DNA of 64,000 nucleotides from an uncultured Albidovulum sp. (GCA_913064775.1 CAJYAD010000017.1:32524-96523), one strand, 5' to 3'; numbered from the stretch's first letter, positions 47,340-56,986 are shown. The notes: a model not told the origin generated them from the sequence alone. A program made the numbers and translations.

Positions 47340-47462
47340 TTTCCAGGACCGCCACCTTGCTCCGGGTCACGGGCGGGCCTGTGTCGGTCCTTCGCGCCGC
47401 CCCTGCCCCGCGACAACCCGCATAAAACGATATCGCATTCGACCGAATAAGGAGGCCCGCGC

Positions 47463-47816
47463 TTGGATCCCGAAGAGACAATCTGGAAGATGGAAGAGCG
47501 TTTCTGGACCGATGGCGCCGACAGCGCGCGCCACATGGTTGCGAAAGATGCGGTTTTCGTTTTTCCCTATCCGGTCGGAATTCTTCGGGGCGACGCCGTG
47601 TGGCGGGAAAAGGAGGTGGCGCAGCGCTGGCGCTCGGTCGTGATGAGCGACCAGTATTTTTCCCGCAAGAACAATATCGCCGTCCTCGCCTACCACGTTT
47701 CGGCCGAACGCGGCGATGAGCCGATCTATGAGGCGCTTTGCACCTCTAGCTATCTGCTGGACGATGCCAACTGGCTGCGGCTGTCGCACCAGCAGACCCC
47801 GGCGGCAGAAGCCTAG
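47463..47816 (+). CDS. SnoaL/DUF4440-like small protein
   Basis: This 117-residue protein has NTF2-like features: an N-terminal helix (ETIWKMEERFW), AKDAVFVFPYPVGILRG, and later strands (VLAYHVSAERG ... YEALCTSSYLLDD). Such proteins are small enzymes or binding proteins; no active site can be assigned. It starts with TTG after AAGGAGG. Confidence 0.65.
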   Translation: MDPEETIWKMEERFWTDGADSARHMVAKDAVFVFPYPVGILRGDAVWREKEVAQRWRSVVMSDQYFSRKNNIAVLAYHVSAERGDEPIYEALCTSSYLLDDANWLRLSHQQTPAAEA

Positions 47817-47873
47817 GCGCGCGGAACGGGCGGGGGCCGAGGACGACGTCACAATTGCTCGGCCCGAACGCCC

Positions 47874-48473
47874 TCATTCAAGCCACAGCTGCAGGATCGA
47901 AACCGCGAGCAAGGCGCCCAGAATGGCATTCAGCATATGCCACTGCGCCTCCGTTCTGAGAAGCCGCGCGAGAAGTAGCCCTGCAACGCACCAAAGAGAC
48001 AGCGAAAGCAGCGCCGCGACGCCGAACGCGGCCCCGAGCATAAGCGCCAGATCAACAGGCCCCGCCGCGAGCGACGCGAAGGAAGCGGCCGCCCCCAATG
48101 TCATCGCCCAGCCCTTCGGATTCTGCCAGACCAGCCAGACCGCCCCCAGAAAGCTAGTGGGTCTGGCAACCTTCGCGTGCAGCTGCGGCGATCCGCTCCG
48201 TGCGATTTTCCACGATAGCCACAGCAGATACAGCGTACCGATCCCTTTCATGGCCAGTTGCAATGCAGGAAACGCCAGAAGGACGCCGCCCAGCCCCGCC
48301 GCGGCAGAAGCGGCCATGATCGCAAGCCCTAGGGCGATCCCGCCCATGAACGGTATCGACCGGCGATAGCCGAAATGGGCGCCGGACGCGGTGGCAAGCG
48401 TCGTCGCACCGCCCGGGGTGATCGTCGACACGGCGACAAACAGCGCAAGTGACAGAAATCCAGCGGCAGACAT
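47874..48473 (-). CDS. LysE-family exporter
   Basis: This 199-residue protein has six membrane segments and the LysE/RhtB pattern STITPGGATTLATASG and WQNPKGWAMTLGA. It exports amino acids or related compounds. The LysR-type regulator diverges 90 bases away, the classical arrangement of an exporter with its activator. Confidence 0.88.
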   Translation of the reverse strand: MSAAGFLSLALFVAVSTITPGGATTLATASGAHFGYRRSIPFMGGIALGLAIMAASAAAGLGGVLLAFPALQLAMKGIGTLYLLWLSWKIARSGSPQLHAKVARPTSFLGAVWLVWQNPKGWAMTLGAAASFASLAAGPVDLALMLGAAFGVAALLSLSLWCVAGLLLARLLRTEAQWHMLNAILGALLAVSILQLWLE

Positions 48474-48563
48474 GCGCTTTCCCCAACATCGTCGGGACTG
48501 TCCTATCGCGCCCCAAATCATAATGAAATCGCATGTTGCGCATATGTTATATTACCAGCGATA

Positions 48564-49451
48564 ATGCCGATGATGACCCGCAACCTCGACACAGCCCTGC
48601 TTCGCACCTTCGTCGCTGTCGCCGACCACGCCAGCATGACGGCGGCCGGCAACGCCCTGCACCTGACGCAAAGCGCCGTCAGCCAGCAGATTGCCCGGCT
48701 GGAGGATCTGTCCGGCGCCTTGTTCCTGCGCGAGCGGCGCGCGCTGCGCCTGACGCCGAATGGCGAGCGGCTTCTTGGAAAGGCGCGGCGTCTCATTGCC
48801 CTCAATGACGACCTCTGGGCCGATATCGTGGCCGAGCCGGTCACCGGCCCTGTCCGCCTCGGCGCGCCCTATGACCTTGTGGGGACATGGCTGACCCCGA
48901 TCCTGAAGGCCTTTGCCGAGGCGCACCCCAAGGTGGAGATAGAGCTTGTCTGCCTCGCCTCTCCAGATCTGCAAGGCGCCATCGGCAACGGCACGATGGA
49001 CCTTGCCCTGATCGAAGAGCCCGTGGGGCCCTCGGGTGGGGAACGCCTTCTGGTCGACCGGCTGGTCTGGGTCGGCGCAAAGGGGGGCGCGGCGCATCTG
49101 AAAAGCCCGCTTCCGGTGTCGCTGGTCGCCGAGACCTGCGCGTTCCGTCCCGCCGTTCTGCGGGCGCTGGAGGATTGCGGCCTTTCCTGGCGCACGATGT
49201 TCGAGAGCGGCAGCATCGATGCGACGCGCGCCACGATCCGCGCCGATCTCGCGGTTTCGGCGTGGCTGGCCTCGACCGTCCCCGGCGATCTCGACATCCT
49301 GACTTTCGCAAAGACCCTGCCCGAGCTTCCGCCGTTCTCGGTCAATCTCTACTTTGCCAAGGGCCAGCGCCCGCGCGTGGTTGAAGAGCTTGCGCAGCAA
49401 ATTCGCCAAAGCCTGGGCGGCCATTCCACCAGTGCCAGCCGCGACGCCTGA
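48564..49451 (+). CDS. LysR-family regulator
   Basis: This 295-residue regulator has an N-terminal helix-turn-helix (LLRTFVAVADHASMTAAG ... LTQSAVSQQIARLE) and a periplasmic-binding-like effector domain. It probably controls the divergent LysE exporter in response to its substrate. The start may be one of three nearby ATGs (48564, 48573); the helix-turn-helix is complete in all. Confidence 0.9.
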   Translation: MPMMTRNLDTALLRTFVAVADHASMTAAGNALHLTQSAVSQQIARLEDLSGALFLRERRALRLTPNGERLLGKARRLIALNDDLWADIVAEPVTGPVRLGAPYDLVGTWLTPILKAFAEAHPKVEIELVCLASPDLQGAIGNGTMDLALIEEPVGPSGGERLLVDRLVWVGAKGGAAHLKSPLPVSLVAETCAFRPAVLRALEDCGLSWRTMFESGSIDATRATIRADLAVSAWLASTVPGDLDILTFAKTLPELPPFSVNLYFAKGQRPRVVEELAQQIRQSLGGHSTSASRDA

Positions 49452-49564
49452 TAGGACCCCGACCGCCGGCTCAGGCGGGCCTCACCCAGATCACATCCTG
49501 CCGCCCCGCCTTCTGCCCAAGTTCCGATGTCCGCACCCGAAAGGCATCACGTCCGTGTGATCTT

Positions 49565-49590
49565 GGTAACATCGTGACCCCCGCGATGTC
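49565..49590 (+). promoter_or_regulatory. ECF-type promoter candidate upstream of the TVP38-reductase unit
   Basis: GTAAC (49566-49570), 16 bases, then TGTC (49587-49590). It shares the GTAAC-N16-NGTC pattern with sites at 53246-53271, 53306-53331 and 57369-57394, all upstream of genes of this cluster. It lies about 47 bases before the small gene at 49638. Confidence 0.55.
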
Positions 49591-49637
49591 GTCCCGTTGG
49601 AAGGCAACATGCCTTCGCCCACAACGAAGAGACGACA

Positions 49638-49835
49638 ATGACCCTCCAATCTCGCCGCCTGATCATTGCGGCCACCATCACCGATGCCAGGATCCTGAAC
49701 CAACGCTCTCGATGGTGTCGCCTCTTGCCGATTCCGGCCTGGCTGGGCGGCGGCGCGGTATCTCTGGACGCGCTGATCCGGTCCAGATCCGCGCGCGGTC
49801 GGATCGGCGGGTTCAAACCCGGCTCGATGGCCTGA
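49638..49835 (+). CDS. Possible 65-residue leader protein
   Basis: The frame has an ATG after GAAGAGACGAC, ends 13 bases before the TVP38-reductase gene and lies directly downstream of an ECF-type promoter candidate. The product is basic with a hydrophobic centre (PIPAWLGGGAVSL). No family is recognised, and coding quality is only moderate. Confidence 0.4.
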   Translation: MTLQSRRLIIAATITDARILNQRSRWCRLLPIPAWLGGGAVSLDALIRSRSARGRIGGFKPGSMA

Positions 49836-49848
49836 GGAACAGCAGCAC

Positions 49849-51999
49849 ATGCGCAAACCACTCATATTCGCGGCCGCCTCGGGCCTCTTGATCCTCGCCG
49901 TCCTGTTTCTTCAACCCCATGCCCCCGATTTGGCGGCGCTTCGGGGCTGGACCGATGCTGCCGACAGTTGGCGGCGCGAGCACCCGGCAGCTTTGCCGAC
50001 GGGATTTCTTGTCGCCTATATCGTGGTCGCGGCGCTTTCGCTGCCCTTCGCTGTCTGGATGACACTTGCCGCAGGGGCGCTGTTTGGCTTCTGGGAAGGA
50101 CTTGTGCTGGTGTCTTTTGCCTCGACGATCGGGGCAACACTCGCCTTTCTGGCGGCGCGCTATCTGCTTGGCGACTGGGTCCATGCCCGCCTTGGCGCCC
50201 GCGGCCGCAGCATCGACGCCGGGCTGAAGCGCGACGGGCCTTTCTACCTGTTCACGCTTCGGCTGATCCCGGTCATTCCCTTCTTCGTCGTGAACCTGCT
50301 GATGGGGCTGACACCCATTTCCGCCGGCATGTTCTACATCGTCAGTCAGGCCGGGATGCTTGCGGGCACGGCTGTCTACGTCAACGCCGGCACCCAACTT
50401 GCCCAGTTGCGCAGCCTGTCGGACATCACCTCGCCTACCCTTCTGGTGTCTTTCGGGCTGCTGGGCGTGTTCCCGTGGATCGCCCGCGCAATCGCCGGTT
50501 GGGTGCGGCGCCGGCGGCTTTACGGCCGCTGGCAACGCCCCCGGCAATTCGACCGCAACCTGATTGTGATCGGCGCGGGCGCGGCCGGGCTGGTGGCGTC
50601 CTATGTGGCGGCGGCCACCCGCGCAAAGGTCACGTTGATCGAGGCCGGACAGATGGGGGGCGATTGCCTCAACACCGGCTGCGTGCCGTCCAAGGCGCTG
50701 ATCCGCAGCGCAAAACTCGCGCATCAGATGCGCCATGCCGACCGTTACGGGTTAACCCCGGCAACCCCCGAGATCCCCTTCACCAAGGTGATGGAGCGCG
50801 TGCACCGGGTGATAGCCGAGATCGCCCCGCATGACTCGGTCGCACGCTACACAGGGCTGGGGGTCGAGGTCATGCAGGGCCATGCCCGGCTGATCGACCC
50901 TTGGACCGTCGAGGTCGCCGGAAACGACGGCGCCACCCGGCGCTTGACCACGCGCGCGATTGTGCTGGCCACTGGCGCAAGGCCTTTCGTGCCGCCGCTG
51001 CCGGGGCTGGAAGAGGTGGGCTATCTTACCTCGGACACGCTGTGGGAAGACTTGCGCGATCAAGACGCGCCGCCGCGCCGCCTTGTCGTGCTGGGTGGCG
51101 GGCCGATCGGGACCGAACTGACGCAGGCGCTGGCGCGGTTGGGCGCCGGTGTCACCCAGGTCGAAATGGCCCCGCGCCTGCTGATGCGCGAGGATCCCGA
51201 GGTTTCCGCCCATGTCGCGACTGCGCTGCGCGACGATGGCGTGGAGGTGCTGACCGGTCACCGTGCGACGCGCTGTGGTGTGACGGACGGCGAGAAATGG
51301 ATCGAACTGGAGGCCGACGGCGAAACACGCCGCGTGCCCTTCGACGCGATCCTCGTCGCGGTAGGCCGGGCGCCACGGCTGCAGGGCTTCGGGTTGCAAG
51401 AGCTGGGCATCCGGGCCGAGCGTGTGGTCGAGACCAACGATTACCTCGAGACGCTCTATCCCAATATCCTTGCCGCAGGCGACGTGGCCGGGCCCTATCA
51501 GTTCACCCACACCGCCGGGCATCAGGCCTGGTATGCCGCCGTCAATGCGCTGTTCGGAAACCTGAAGCGGTTCAGGGCCGATTACCGCGCCGTCCCCTGG
51601 GCCACCTTCACCGACCCCGAGGTCGCGCGGGTGGGGCTGAACGAGACCGAGGCGCGCGAAAAGGGCATCGCCTATGAGGTGGCGCGTTACGGCCTCGATG
51701 ATCTTGACCGGGCGCTGGCGGATGGCGCGGCGACCGGCTTCGTCAAGGTTCTGACAATCCCGGGCAAGGACCGGATCCTTGGCGTCACGATCGTGGGCGA
51801 ACACGCCGGCGACCTGATCGCCGAGTTCGTGCTGGCCATGCGCCACGGGCTGGGGCTGGGGCGGATCCTGTCCACTATCCACATCTATCCCACCCTCGCC
51901 GAGGTGAACAAATACGCCGCCGGCGTGTGGCGGCGGGCGCATCTGAACCCGCGTCTGCTGGGGTATCTGGCCCGCTATCACCAATGGAGGCGCGGATGA
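49849..51999 (+). CDS. TVP38/DedA-like membrane domain fused to a disulfide reductase
   Basis: This 716-residue fusion has about 225 N-terminal residues of TVP38/TMEM64 membrane protein (LPFAVWMTLAAGALFGFWEG ... RLIPVIPFFVVNLLMG), followed by a flavin disulfide reductase with the FAD motif VIGAGAAGLVASYVA, redox pair GGDCLNTGCVPSKAL, VLGGGPIGTEL and the C-terminal HIYPTLAE motif. The MerA-type C-terminal cysteine pair is absent, so mercuric reduction is unlikely. The CDP-alcohol transferase gene overlaps its stop (ATGA). The substrate is unknown. Confidence 0.88.
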   Translation: MRKPLIFAAASGLLILAVLFLQPHAPDLAALRGWTDAADSWRREHPAALPTGFLVAYIVVAALSLPFAVWMTLAAGALFGFWEGLVLVSFASTIGATLAFLAARYLLGDWVHARLGARGRSIDAGLKRDGPFYLFTLRLIPVIPFFVVNLLMGLTPISAGMFYIVSQAGMLAGTAVYVNAGTQLAQLRSLSDITSPTLLVSFGLLGVFPWIARAIAGWVRRRRLYGRWQRPRQFDRNLIVIGAGAAGLVASYVAAATRAKVTLIEAGQMGGDCLNTGCVPSKALIRSAKLAHQMRHADRYGLTPATPEIPFTKVMERVHRVIAEIAPHDSVARYTGLGVEVMQGHARLIDPWTVEVAGNDGATRRLTTRAIVLATGARPFVPPLPGLEEVGYLTSDTLWEDLRDQDAPPRRLVVLGGGPIGTELTQALARLGAGVTQVEMAPRLLMREDPEVSAHVATALRDDGVEVLTGHRATRCGVTDGEKWIELEADGETRRVPFDAILVAVGRAPRLQGFGLQELGIRAERVVETNDYLETLYPNILAAGDVAGPYQFTHTAGHQAWYAAVNALFGNLKRFRADYRAVPWATFTDPEVARVGLNETEAREKGIAYEVARYGLDDLDRALADGAATGFVKVLTIPGKDRILGVTIVGEHAGDLIAEFVLAMRHGLGLGRILSTIHIYPTLAEVNKYAAGVWRRAHLNPRLLGYLARYHQWRRG

Positions 52000-52643
52000 T
52001 CGACGCACGGCTTCTTCCCCTGCAACGGCGGCTTCTGGCACGGCCCGCACGTTGGCTGGCGGCGCGGGGTGTCGGGGCGGACAATGTCACGTTGGCGGGC
52101 TTTGCGCTGGGTCTGGCCGTCGTGCCCGCCCTTGCGCTCGGCCTGCCCGGCGTGGCGCTGGTGTTTCTGGCGCTCAACCGGGTCGCCGACGGTCTGGACG
52201 GCGCGGTCGCCCGTGAAACCGGCCCGACGGACCGCGGCGCCTTCCTCGATATCGCGCTGGATTTCGTGTTCTACGCGCTTGTGCCGCTCGGCTTCGCGCT
52301 GGCCGAACCTGGCGCCAATGCCCTGCCGGCGGCGGTACTGATCGCCGCCTTCGTCGGCACCGGCTCTTCCTTTCTGGCCTTCGCGGCCATCGCCGGGCCG
52401 CGCGGGATGACGGCGGATGCCTATCCTGCAAAGGGTCTCTATTACCTCGGCGGGCTGACGGAGGGGGCCGAAACCATCGCGATCTTCGCCCTGATGTGCC
52501 TTGCTCCGGCGGCGTTCCCGGCCTTGGCATATTTCTTCGCAGCAGCCTGTGCGCTGACCACGTTCAGCCGCTGGATGCAGGGCTGGCAGGCATTCGCGCC
52601 TGAGCCGGTCCCTCGGCCCCGTGCCCCCCATCCGGCAGAGTGA
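51996..52643 (+). CDS. YnjF-like CDP-alcohol phosphatidyltransferase
   Basis: This 215-residue membrane enzyme has the CDP-alcohol transferase signature ADGLDGAVARE ... RGAFLDIALDF (DG-x2-AR, then the paired aspartates) and about six membrane segments. It resembles E. coli YnjF, whose gene also lies in a cluster with ynjBCD. The lipid product is unknown. It overlaps the TVP38-reductase gene by four bases. Confidence 0.85.
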   Translation: MIDARLLPLQRRLLARPARWLAARGVGADNVTLAGFALGLAVVPALALGLPGVALVFLALNRVADGLDGAVARETGPTDRGAFLDIALDFVFYALVPLGFALAEPGANALPAAVLIAAFVGTGSSFLAFAAIAGPRGMTADAYPAKGLYYLGGLTEGAETIAIFALMCLAPAAFPALAYFFAAACALTTFSRWMQGWQAFAPEPVPRPRAPHPAE

Positions 52644-52712
52644 CCCCGACGCTTCGGAACCGGAGCCCCGCCCGGACCGGCCCGACCACATGGATCGGAC
52701 CGGCCTGTCGGG

Positions 52713-53150
52713 TCAGGAATGCTGCACTTTCGGGGCGGTGAGCATCTGGAAGACGAAGCCGAGCACGGCGCCGTAGATCACATGCAGGATCAGGGTCATG
52801 ATTGGGGCCATGATGCCCATCTTCATCCCGAAAAGGCCCGCCCCCGCCACGGGCATGACGAGGGTCATCATCAGGATCCATGCGCCAATCGCGAAGACGA
52901 CGCCCTTGGCCGTCAGCGACCCATCCGGCAGGTGGTCGTGGATCATTGCAAAGGCACCGCCCCAGACGACAGTGCCGATCAGGAAGTGGATCAGCCATCC
53001 GATAATCATCGCCCCTCCCATCATCGTGCTGAGCATGGCTATGACGTTGAGATCCGGCATGAGGCCCATCATGCCCTTGGCCACCATCAGGGCCGAAAGG
53101 ACCAGCGTGGCGACAAATCCGGCTCCGAGACCGGCGGGAAGCTTTTCCAT
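52713..53150 (-). CDS. DUF6789-like membrane protein
   Basis: This 145-residue protein has four membrane segments rich in methionine and glycine (LVLSALMVAKGMMGLMP, MGGAMIIGWLIHFLIGTVVWG). It resembles the DUF6789 family. The function is unknown. The start at 53150 (MEKLPAGLGAG) is downstream of an ECF-type promoter candidate at 53246-53271, divergent from the ynjBCD promoter. Confidence 0.7.
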   Translation of the reverse strand: MEKLPAGLGAGFVATLVLSALMVAKGMMGLMPDLNVIAMLSTMMGGAMIIGWLIHFLIGTVVWGGAFAMIHDHLPDGSLTAKGVVFAIGAWILMMTLVMPVAGAGLFGMKMGIMAPIMTLILHVIYGAVLGFVFQMLTAPKVQHS

Positions 53151-53245
53151 GGTTTCACTCTTTCTATGCAGGAGGCTTTGCCCCGGTTGCGTTCTCATGC
53201 GGCAGGACGCGCCGGCTCGGCTTGGTCGCTACCTCATGCGAAGGG

Positions 53246-53271
53246 GACGTTCCGGCGGGGTAGGTGTTACA
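53246..53271 (-). promoter_or_regulatory. ECF-type promoter candidate for the DUF6789 gene
   Basis: On the minus strand TGTAACA (53271-53265), 15 bases, CGTC (53249-53246). It is back to back with an identically spaced site for ynjB on the other strand. Confidence 0.6.
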
Positions 53272-53305
53272 GCCTGAATGACCCAGAATTTTCTTGACCC
53301 TCCGG

Positions 53306-53331
53306 CGTAACAATGAAGGGCCTCAGGCGTC
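53306..53331 (+). promoter_or_regulatory. ECF-type promoter candidate for ynjBCD
   Basis: CGTAACA (53306-53312), 15 bases, CGTC (53328-53331), about 97 bases before the ynjB start. The -35 and -10 blocks and spacing equal those of the divergent site at 53246-53271. Confidence 0.6.
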
Positions 53332-53427
53332 CTGCCCTTATCGCCCGTTTCAGGCCGCCTGCAGGACCCGCGGCGTTCGTGGGGCGGAACCTCAAAGGCT
53401 ACGCGCCCGGACGCAACAGGAGATGTC

Positions 53428-54633
53428 ATGCCCCCCTTTCGCCCCCTCGCACTTGCCCTCGCCGCTCTGGCCACCGCGCTGACCCTGCGCCCCGCGATGG
53501 CCAGCAACTGGACCGACACCTTGGCCGCGGCACGGGGACAGACGGTCTATTGGAATGCCTGGGGCGGTGACACGCGCACCAACGCCTTCATCCGCTGGGT
53601 CGGCACGCAGACCGAAAAGCGGTTCGGCGTGAAGGTCGTGCAGGTGAAGCTTGCCGACACCGCCGATGCGGTCGCGAGGGTGGTGGCGGAAAAAGCGGCG
53701 GGCAAGACGCAGGGCGGTTCGGTCGATCTCATCTGGATCAACGGTCCGAACTTTCTGTCGATGAAACGGCAGGGGCTGCTCTATGGCCCCTTCGTGAAGA
53801 GCCTGCCGAACGCGAAATATGTCGACCTCTCTCCCGGCGCACCGGCGACCACCGATTTCACCGTGCCGGTGGATGGCTTTGAAAGCCCGTGGCGCCTGGC
53901 CCGTTTTGTCTTCACCTATGATAGCGCCCGCGTGCCGAACCCGCCGCGCACAATGGCGGCCCTGCTGGAATGGGCCAAGGCGCATCCCGGGCGCTTCACC
54001 CATCCGGACCCGTCGAACTTCATGGGGGCGAGTTTCCTCAAGCAGGCGCTGATCGACCTTGCCCCCGATCCCGCCGCGCTGACGGTGCCGCCGACGGAGG
54101 CCAGCTTTCGCAAGGAAACGGCGCCGCTTTGGGCGTGGTATGACGCGCTGCGGCCCAACCTCTGGCACCGTGGCCGCAGCTTCCCTGCCAACCAGTCCGT
54201 TCAGGACAGGATGCTTGCGGACGGCGAAGTGGATATCGCCATGTCCTTCGATCCGGCAAGTGCGGCAGCCGGGATCGCCGACGGTCTAATGCCGCCGAGT
54301 ATCCGCGTCTTCGTGCCGAAGGGCGGTAGTCTTGGCAACGTCAGCTTCGTCGCTATCCCCTTCAACGCCGCGCACAAGGCCGGCGCAGAGGTGGTCGCCA
54401 ACTTCCTTCTCTCGCCCCAAGCGCAGGCGCATCAGCAAAATATCGACGTGTTGGGCAGCTATTCGGTGCTCGATCCGTCGCAGCTCGACAAGCGGCAGCG
54501 GGCGCTGTTCGCCGCCCTTCCCACCGCGCCGGCACTGCCGACAAGAGCGGACCTTGGCAAGACTCTGCCCGAGCCCTATCCAAGCTGGATGACCCGCCTC
54601 ACCGCAGCCTGGAAGGCGCGTTACGTGAAATGA
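53428..54633 (+). CDS. ynjB: YnjB-like ABC substrate-binding protein
   Basis: This 401-residue periplasmic protein has a signal peptide (cleavage after RPAMA) and the YnjB-type mature start NWTDTLAAARGQTVYWNAWGG. It belongs to the same general fold as putrescine and thiamine binding proteins. The cargo is unknown; the permease and ATPase genes follow, each with a four-base overlap. CAGGAGATG precedes the start. Confidence 0.9.
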   Translation: MPPFRPLALALAALATALTLRPAMASNWTDTLAAARGQTVYWNAWGGDTRTNAFIRWVGTQTEKRFGVKVVQVKLADTADAVARVVAEKAAGKTQGGSVDLIWINGPNFLSMKRQGLLYGPFVKSLPNAKYVDLSPGAPATTDFTVPVDGFESPWRLARFVFTYDSARVPNPPRTMAALLEWAKAHPGRFTHPDPSNFMGASFLKQALIDLAPDPAALTVPPTEASFRKETAPLWAWYDALRPNLWHRGRSFPANQSVQDRMLADGEVDIAMSFDPASAAAGIADGLMPPSIRVFVPKGGSLGNVSFVAIPFNAAHKAGAEVVANFLLSPQAQAHQQNIDVLGSYSVLDPSQLDKRQRALFAALPTAPALPTRADLGKTLPEPYPSWMTRLTAAWKARYVK

Positions 54634-56327
54634 GCCCGGCACAGCGGCGGATCGCGCGGGGCGCAGCATTGGGATTGGTCGGTGCCGGCATTCTGGTGCC
54701 GGTGGCGGCAGGGCTATGGCAAACCACCCTGACGGCCTTCGGCATGGTGCCGGGGCTGTCGCAAACTGGCCCGAGTCTGCGACCGTGGCGCGAACTTGTC
54801 GCGCTTCCCGGCGCGCTCGAGAGCCTGCGCCTGTCCTTGGTCACCGGCCTGTCGGCCACGCTGCTTGCGCTGATCCTGTCGCTGGGTCTGGTCGCCGCGT
54901 TGACGACCGCGCGGCGGATGCGCCTTGCCCGGCAGATGCTGGCACCGATCCTTGCCGCGCCCCATGCCGCCACGGCGATCGGCCTTGCCTTCCTGATCGC
55001 GCCCTCAGGTTGGATCGCGCGCCTTCTCAGCCCCTGGGCAACCGGCTGGCAGGTGCCGCCCGACATCGCCACGGTTCACGATCGCGCGGGCCTTGCGCTG
55101 ATTCTGGGGCTTCTGGTCAAGGAGGTGCCCTTTCTTGCGCTGATGGCGCTCGGGGCGCTCTCACAAGTGCCCGCGCGCCAGCAGATTGCGTCGGCACGAG
55201 CGCTGGGAATGGCACGCGCCGAGGCCTGGGCACGGGTCGTGCTGCCGCAGGTCTATGCGCGCATCCGTCTGCCGGTGTTCGTGACGCTCGCCTTCTCGCT
55301 TTCGGTGGTCGACATGGCGATTATCCTTGGGCCGTCGACGCCGCCAACCTTGGCCGTGGCCGTGACGCGTTGGTTGCAGGCGCCGGACGTGATGCGGATG
55401 ATGCCGGGCGCCGCGGGCGCGCTGGCGCAACTTGGCGTGATGCTGCTGGCAATGCTGATCTGGGTGACGGGAGAGCGGGCGTTGGCCGCTGTCGGCCGCG
55501 CGCTGGCCAGACGTGGTGCCCGGCGCAGCGGCACGGGCTTCGGGCTTCGCGTGGCCGGCGGGTTGGCGGTGCTGCTGACGGTGCTGGGGCTGCTCGCGCT
55601 CATGGTTCTGGCGCTCTGGTCCGTCACCTGGCGCTGGAGTTTCCCGAACGCTTTGCCGCAGCAATGGTCGCTGCGCTTGTGGCGCGACGGGGCCGAGGGC
55701 CTTGCATCAACCGCCGGCGCCACTTTGGAAATCGCGCTCGCGGCAACACTGGTGGCGCTGATCCTGGCGATTGGCTGGCTCCAGGCCGAGGGGCCACGCG
55801 CCCGGCGGCTGAGCACGCTTCTTCTGCTGCCGCTTCTGATCCCTCAGGTCAGCTTTCTGTTCGGGCTCGATATCGCCTTCCTGCGCACCGGGTTGCCCGA
55901 GGGTTGGGTGGCGGTTGTATGGGGGCATGTGCTTTACGTCCTGCCTTACGTGATGATCGTGCTCGCCGGCCCCTGGCGCGCTTTTGACCGGAGGCTGGAG
56001 GCCACTGCGGCGGCCTTGGGTGCGGGCCCGGTGCGGCGGCTGATCGCGGTGCGCCTGCCGGTGCTGCTGGGTCCGCTGACGGCGGCGGCGGCGGTGGGCG
56101 TCGCGGTGTCGGTCGCGCAATACCTGCCCACGCTGTTTCTCGGCGCCGGGCGCGTGGCCACCCTGACAACCGAGGCGGTCACCCTGTCCTCGGGCCCCGA
56201 CCGGCGTATCGCGGCGATCTATGCGCTCATGCAGGCGGCGTTGCCGTGGCTGGGCTTCGCCCTTGCGCTGGGGCTACCGGCGCTCGCCTTTCGCAACCGC
56301 CGCGGGCTGCGCGGGGGCGTCGAATGA
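54630..56327 (+). CDS. ynjC: YnjC-like ABC permease, two fused permease domains
   Basis: This 565-residue protein has about 12 membrane segments in two tandem binding-protein-dependent permease domains. The EAA-type loops are visible as ASARALGMARAEAWARVVLP in the first half and AAALGAGPVRRLIAVRLPVL in the second. Fusion of both halves is normal for YnjC and ThiP. It is coupled to ynjB and ynjD by ATGA overlaps. Confidence 0.9.
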   Translation: MSPAQRRIARGAALGLVGAGILVPVAAGLWQTTLTAFGMVPGLSQTGPSLRPWRELVALPGALESLRLSLVTGLSATLLALILSLGLVAALTTARRMRLARQMLAPILAAPHAATAIGLAFLIAPSGWIARLLSPWATGWQVPPDIATVHDRAGLALILGLLVKEVPFLALMALGALSQVPARQQIASARALGMARAEAWARVVLPQVYARIRLPVFVTLAFSLSVVDMAIILGPSTPPTLAVAVTRWLQAPDVMRMMPGAAGALAQLGVMLLAMLIWVTGERALAAVGRALARRGARRSGTGFGLRVAGGLAVLLTVLGLLALMVLALWSVTWRWSFPNALPQQWSLRLWRDGAEGLASTAGATLEIALAATLVALILAIGWLQAEGPRARRLSTLLLLPLLIPQVSFLFGLDIAFLRTGLPEGWVAVVWGHVLYVLPYVMIVLAGPWRAFDRRLEATAAALGAGPVRRLIAVRLPVLLGPLTAAAAVGVAVSVAQYLPTLFLGAGRVATLTTEAVTLSSGPDRRIAAIYALMQAALPWLGFALALGLPALAFRNRRGLRGGVE

Positions 56328-56986
56328 CCGGGCCCGTGCTGGAACTGCAGGACCTCACCATCGTTCCGACGGGGTCCGGAGCGGCGCTGTTTCCACCGCT
56401 GTCGCTGCGCGTCACGCCGGGCGAGCTTGTCGCCGTCATGGGACCGTCCGGGGTGGGCAAGTCGACCCTGATATCGGCCATCGGCGGCCATCTCGACACG
56501 GCTTTCGCGCTGCGCGGCCGGGTGCGTCTGGAGGGCACCGATATCACCAGCCTGCCGGCCGAGGCCCGGCGCATCGGCGTGATGTTCCAGGACGCACTTC
56601 TGTTTCCCCACCTTTCCGTCGGCGACAACCTCGCCTTCGGCCTTAGCCCCGAGATCCGCGGACGACGGCAACGGTGCGCCGCGGTTGAGGCCGCGCTGGA
56701 TCAGGCCGGACTTTCCGGGTTCTACGAGCGCGATCCGGCAACGCTTTCAGGGGGTCAGCGCAGTCGGGCGGCGCTGATGCGCACCCTGCTGGCCCGCCCC
56801 AAAGCACTGTTGCTGGATGAGCCGTTTTCAGGTCTCGACGCCGCGATGCGCGATGAGTTGCGCAGTTTCGTCTTCGCGCATCTGCGCCGCATCGGCATCC
56901 CGACCCTGATTGTCAGCCACGACCCCGAAGATGCAAAGGCGGGTGGCGCCCGCATCGTCACCCTCGATGCCGGCCGGGCGCGATGA
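56324..56986 (+). CDS. ynjD: YnjD-like ABC ATPase
   Basis: This 220-residue ATPase has Walker A GPSGVGKST, signature LSGGQRSRAAL, Walker B ALLLDEPFSGLD and the switch histidine in LIVSHDPEDA. The start at 56324 overlaps the ynjC stop; the upstream frame is a shadow. It powers import by YnjBC. Confidence 0.92.
   Translation: MTGPVLELQDLTIVPTGSGAALFPPLSLRVTPGELVAVMGPSGVGKSTLISAIGGHLDTAFALRGRVRLEGTDITSLPAEARRIGVMFQDALLFPHLSVGDNLAFGLSPEIRGRRQRCAAVEAALDQAGLSGFYERDPATLSGGQRSRAALMRTLLARPKALLLDEPFSGLDAAMRDELRSFVFAHLRRIGIPTLIVSHDPEDAKAGGARIVTLDAGRAR

Noticed and set aside
49849..51999. Second mercuric reductase
   Set aside because: The disulfide reductase has the CxxxxC redox pair but lacks the C-terminal vicinal cysteines needed for Hg(II).
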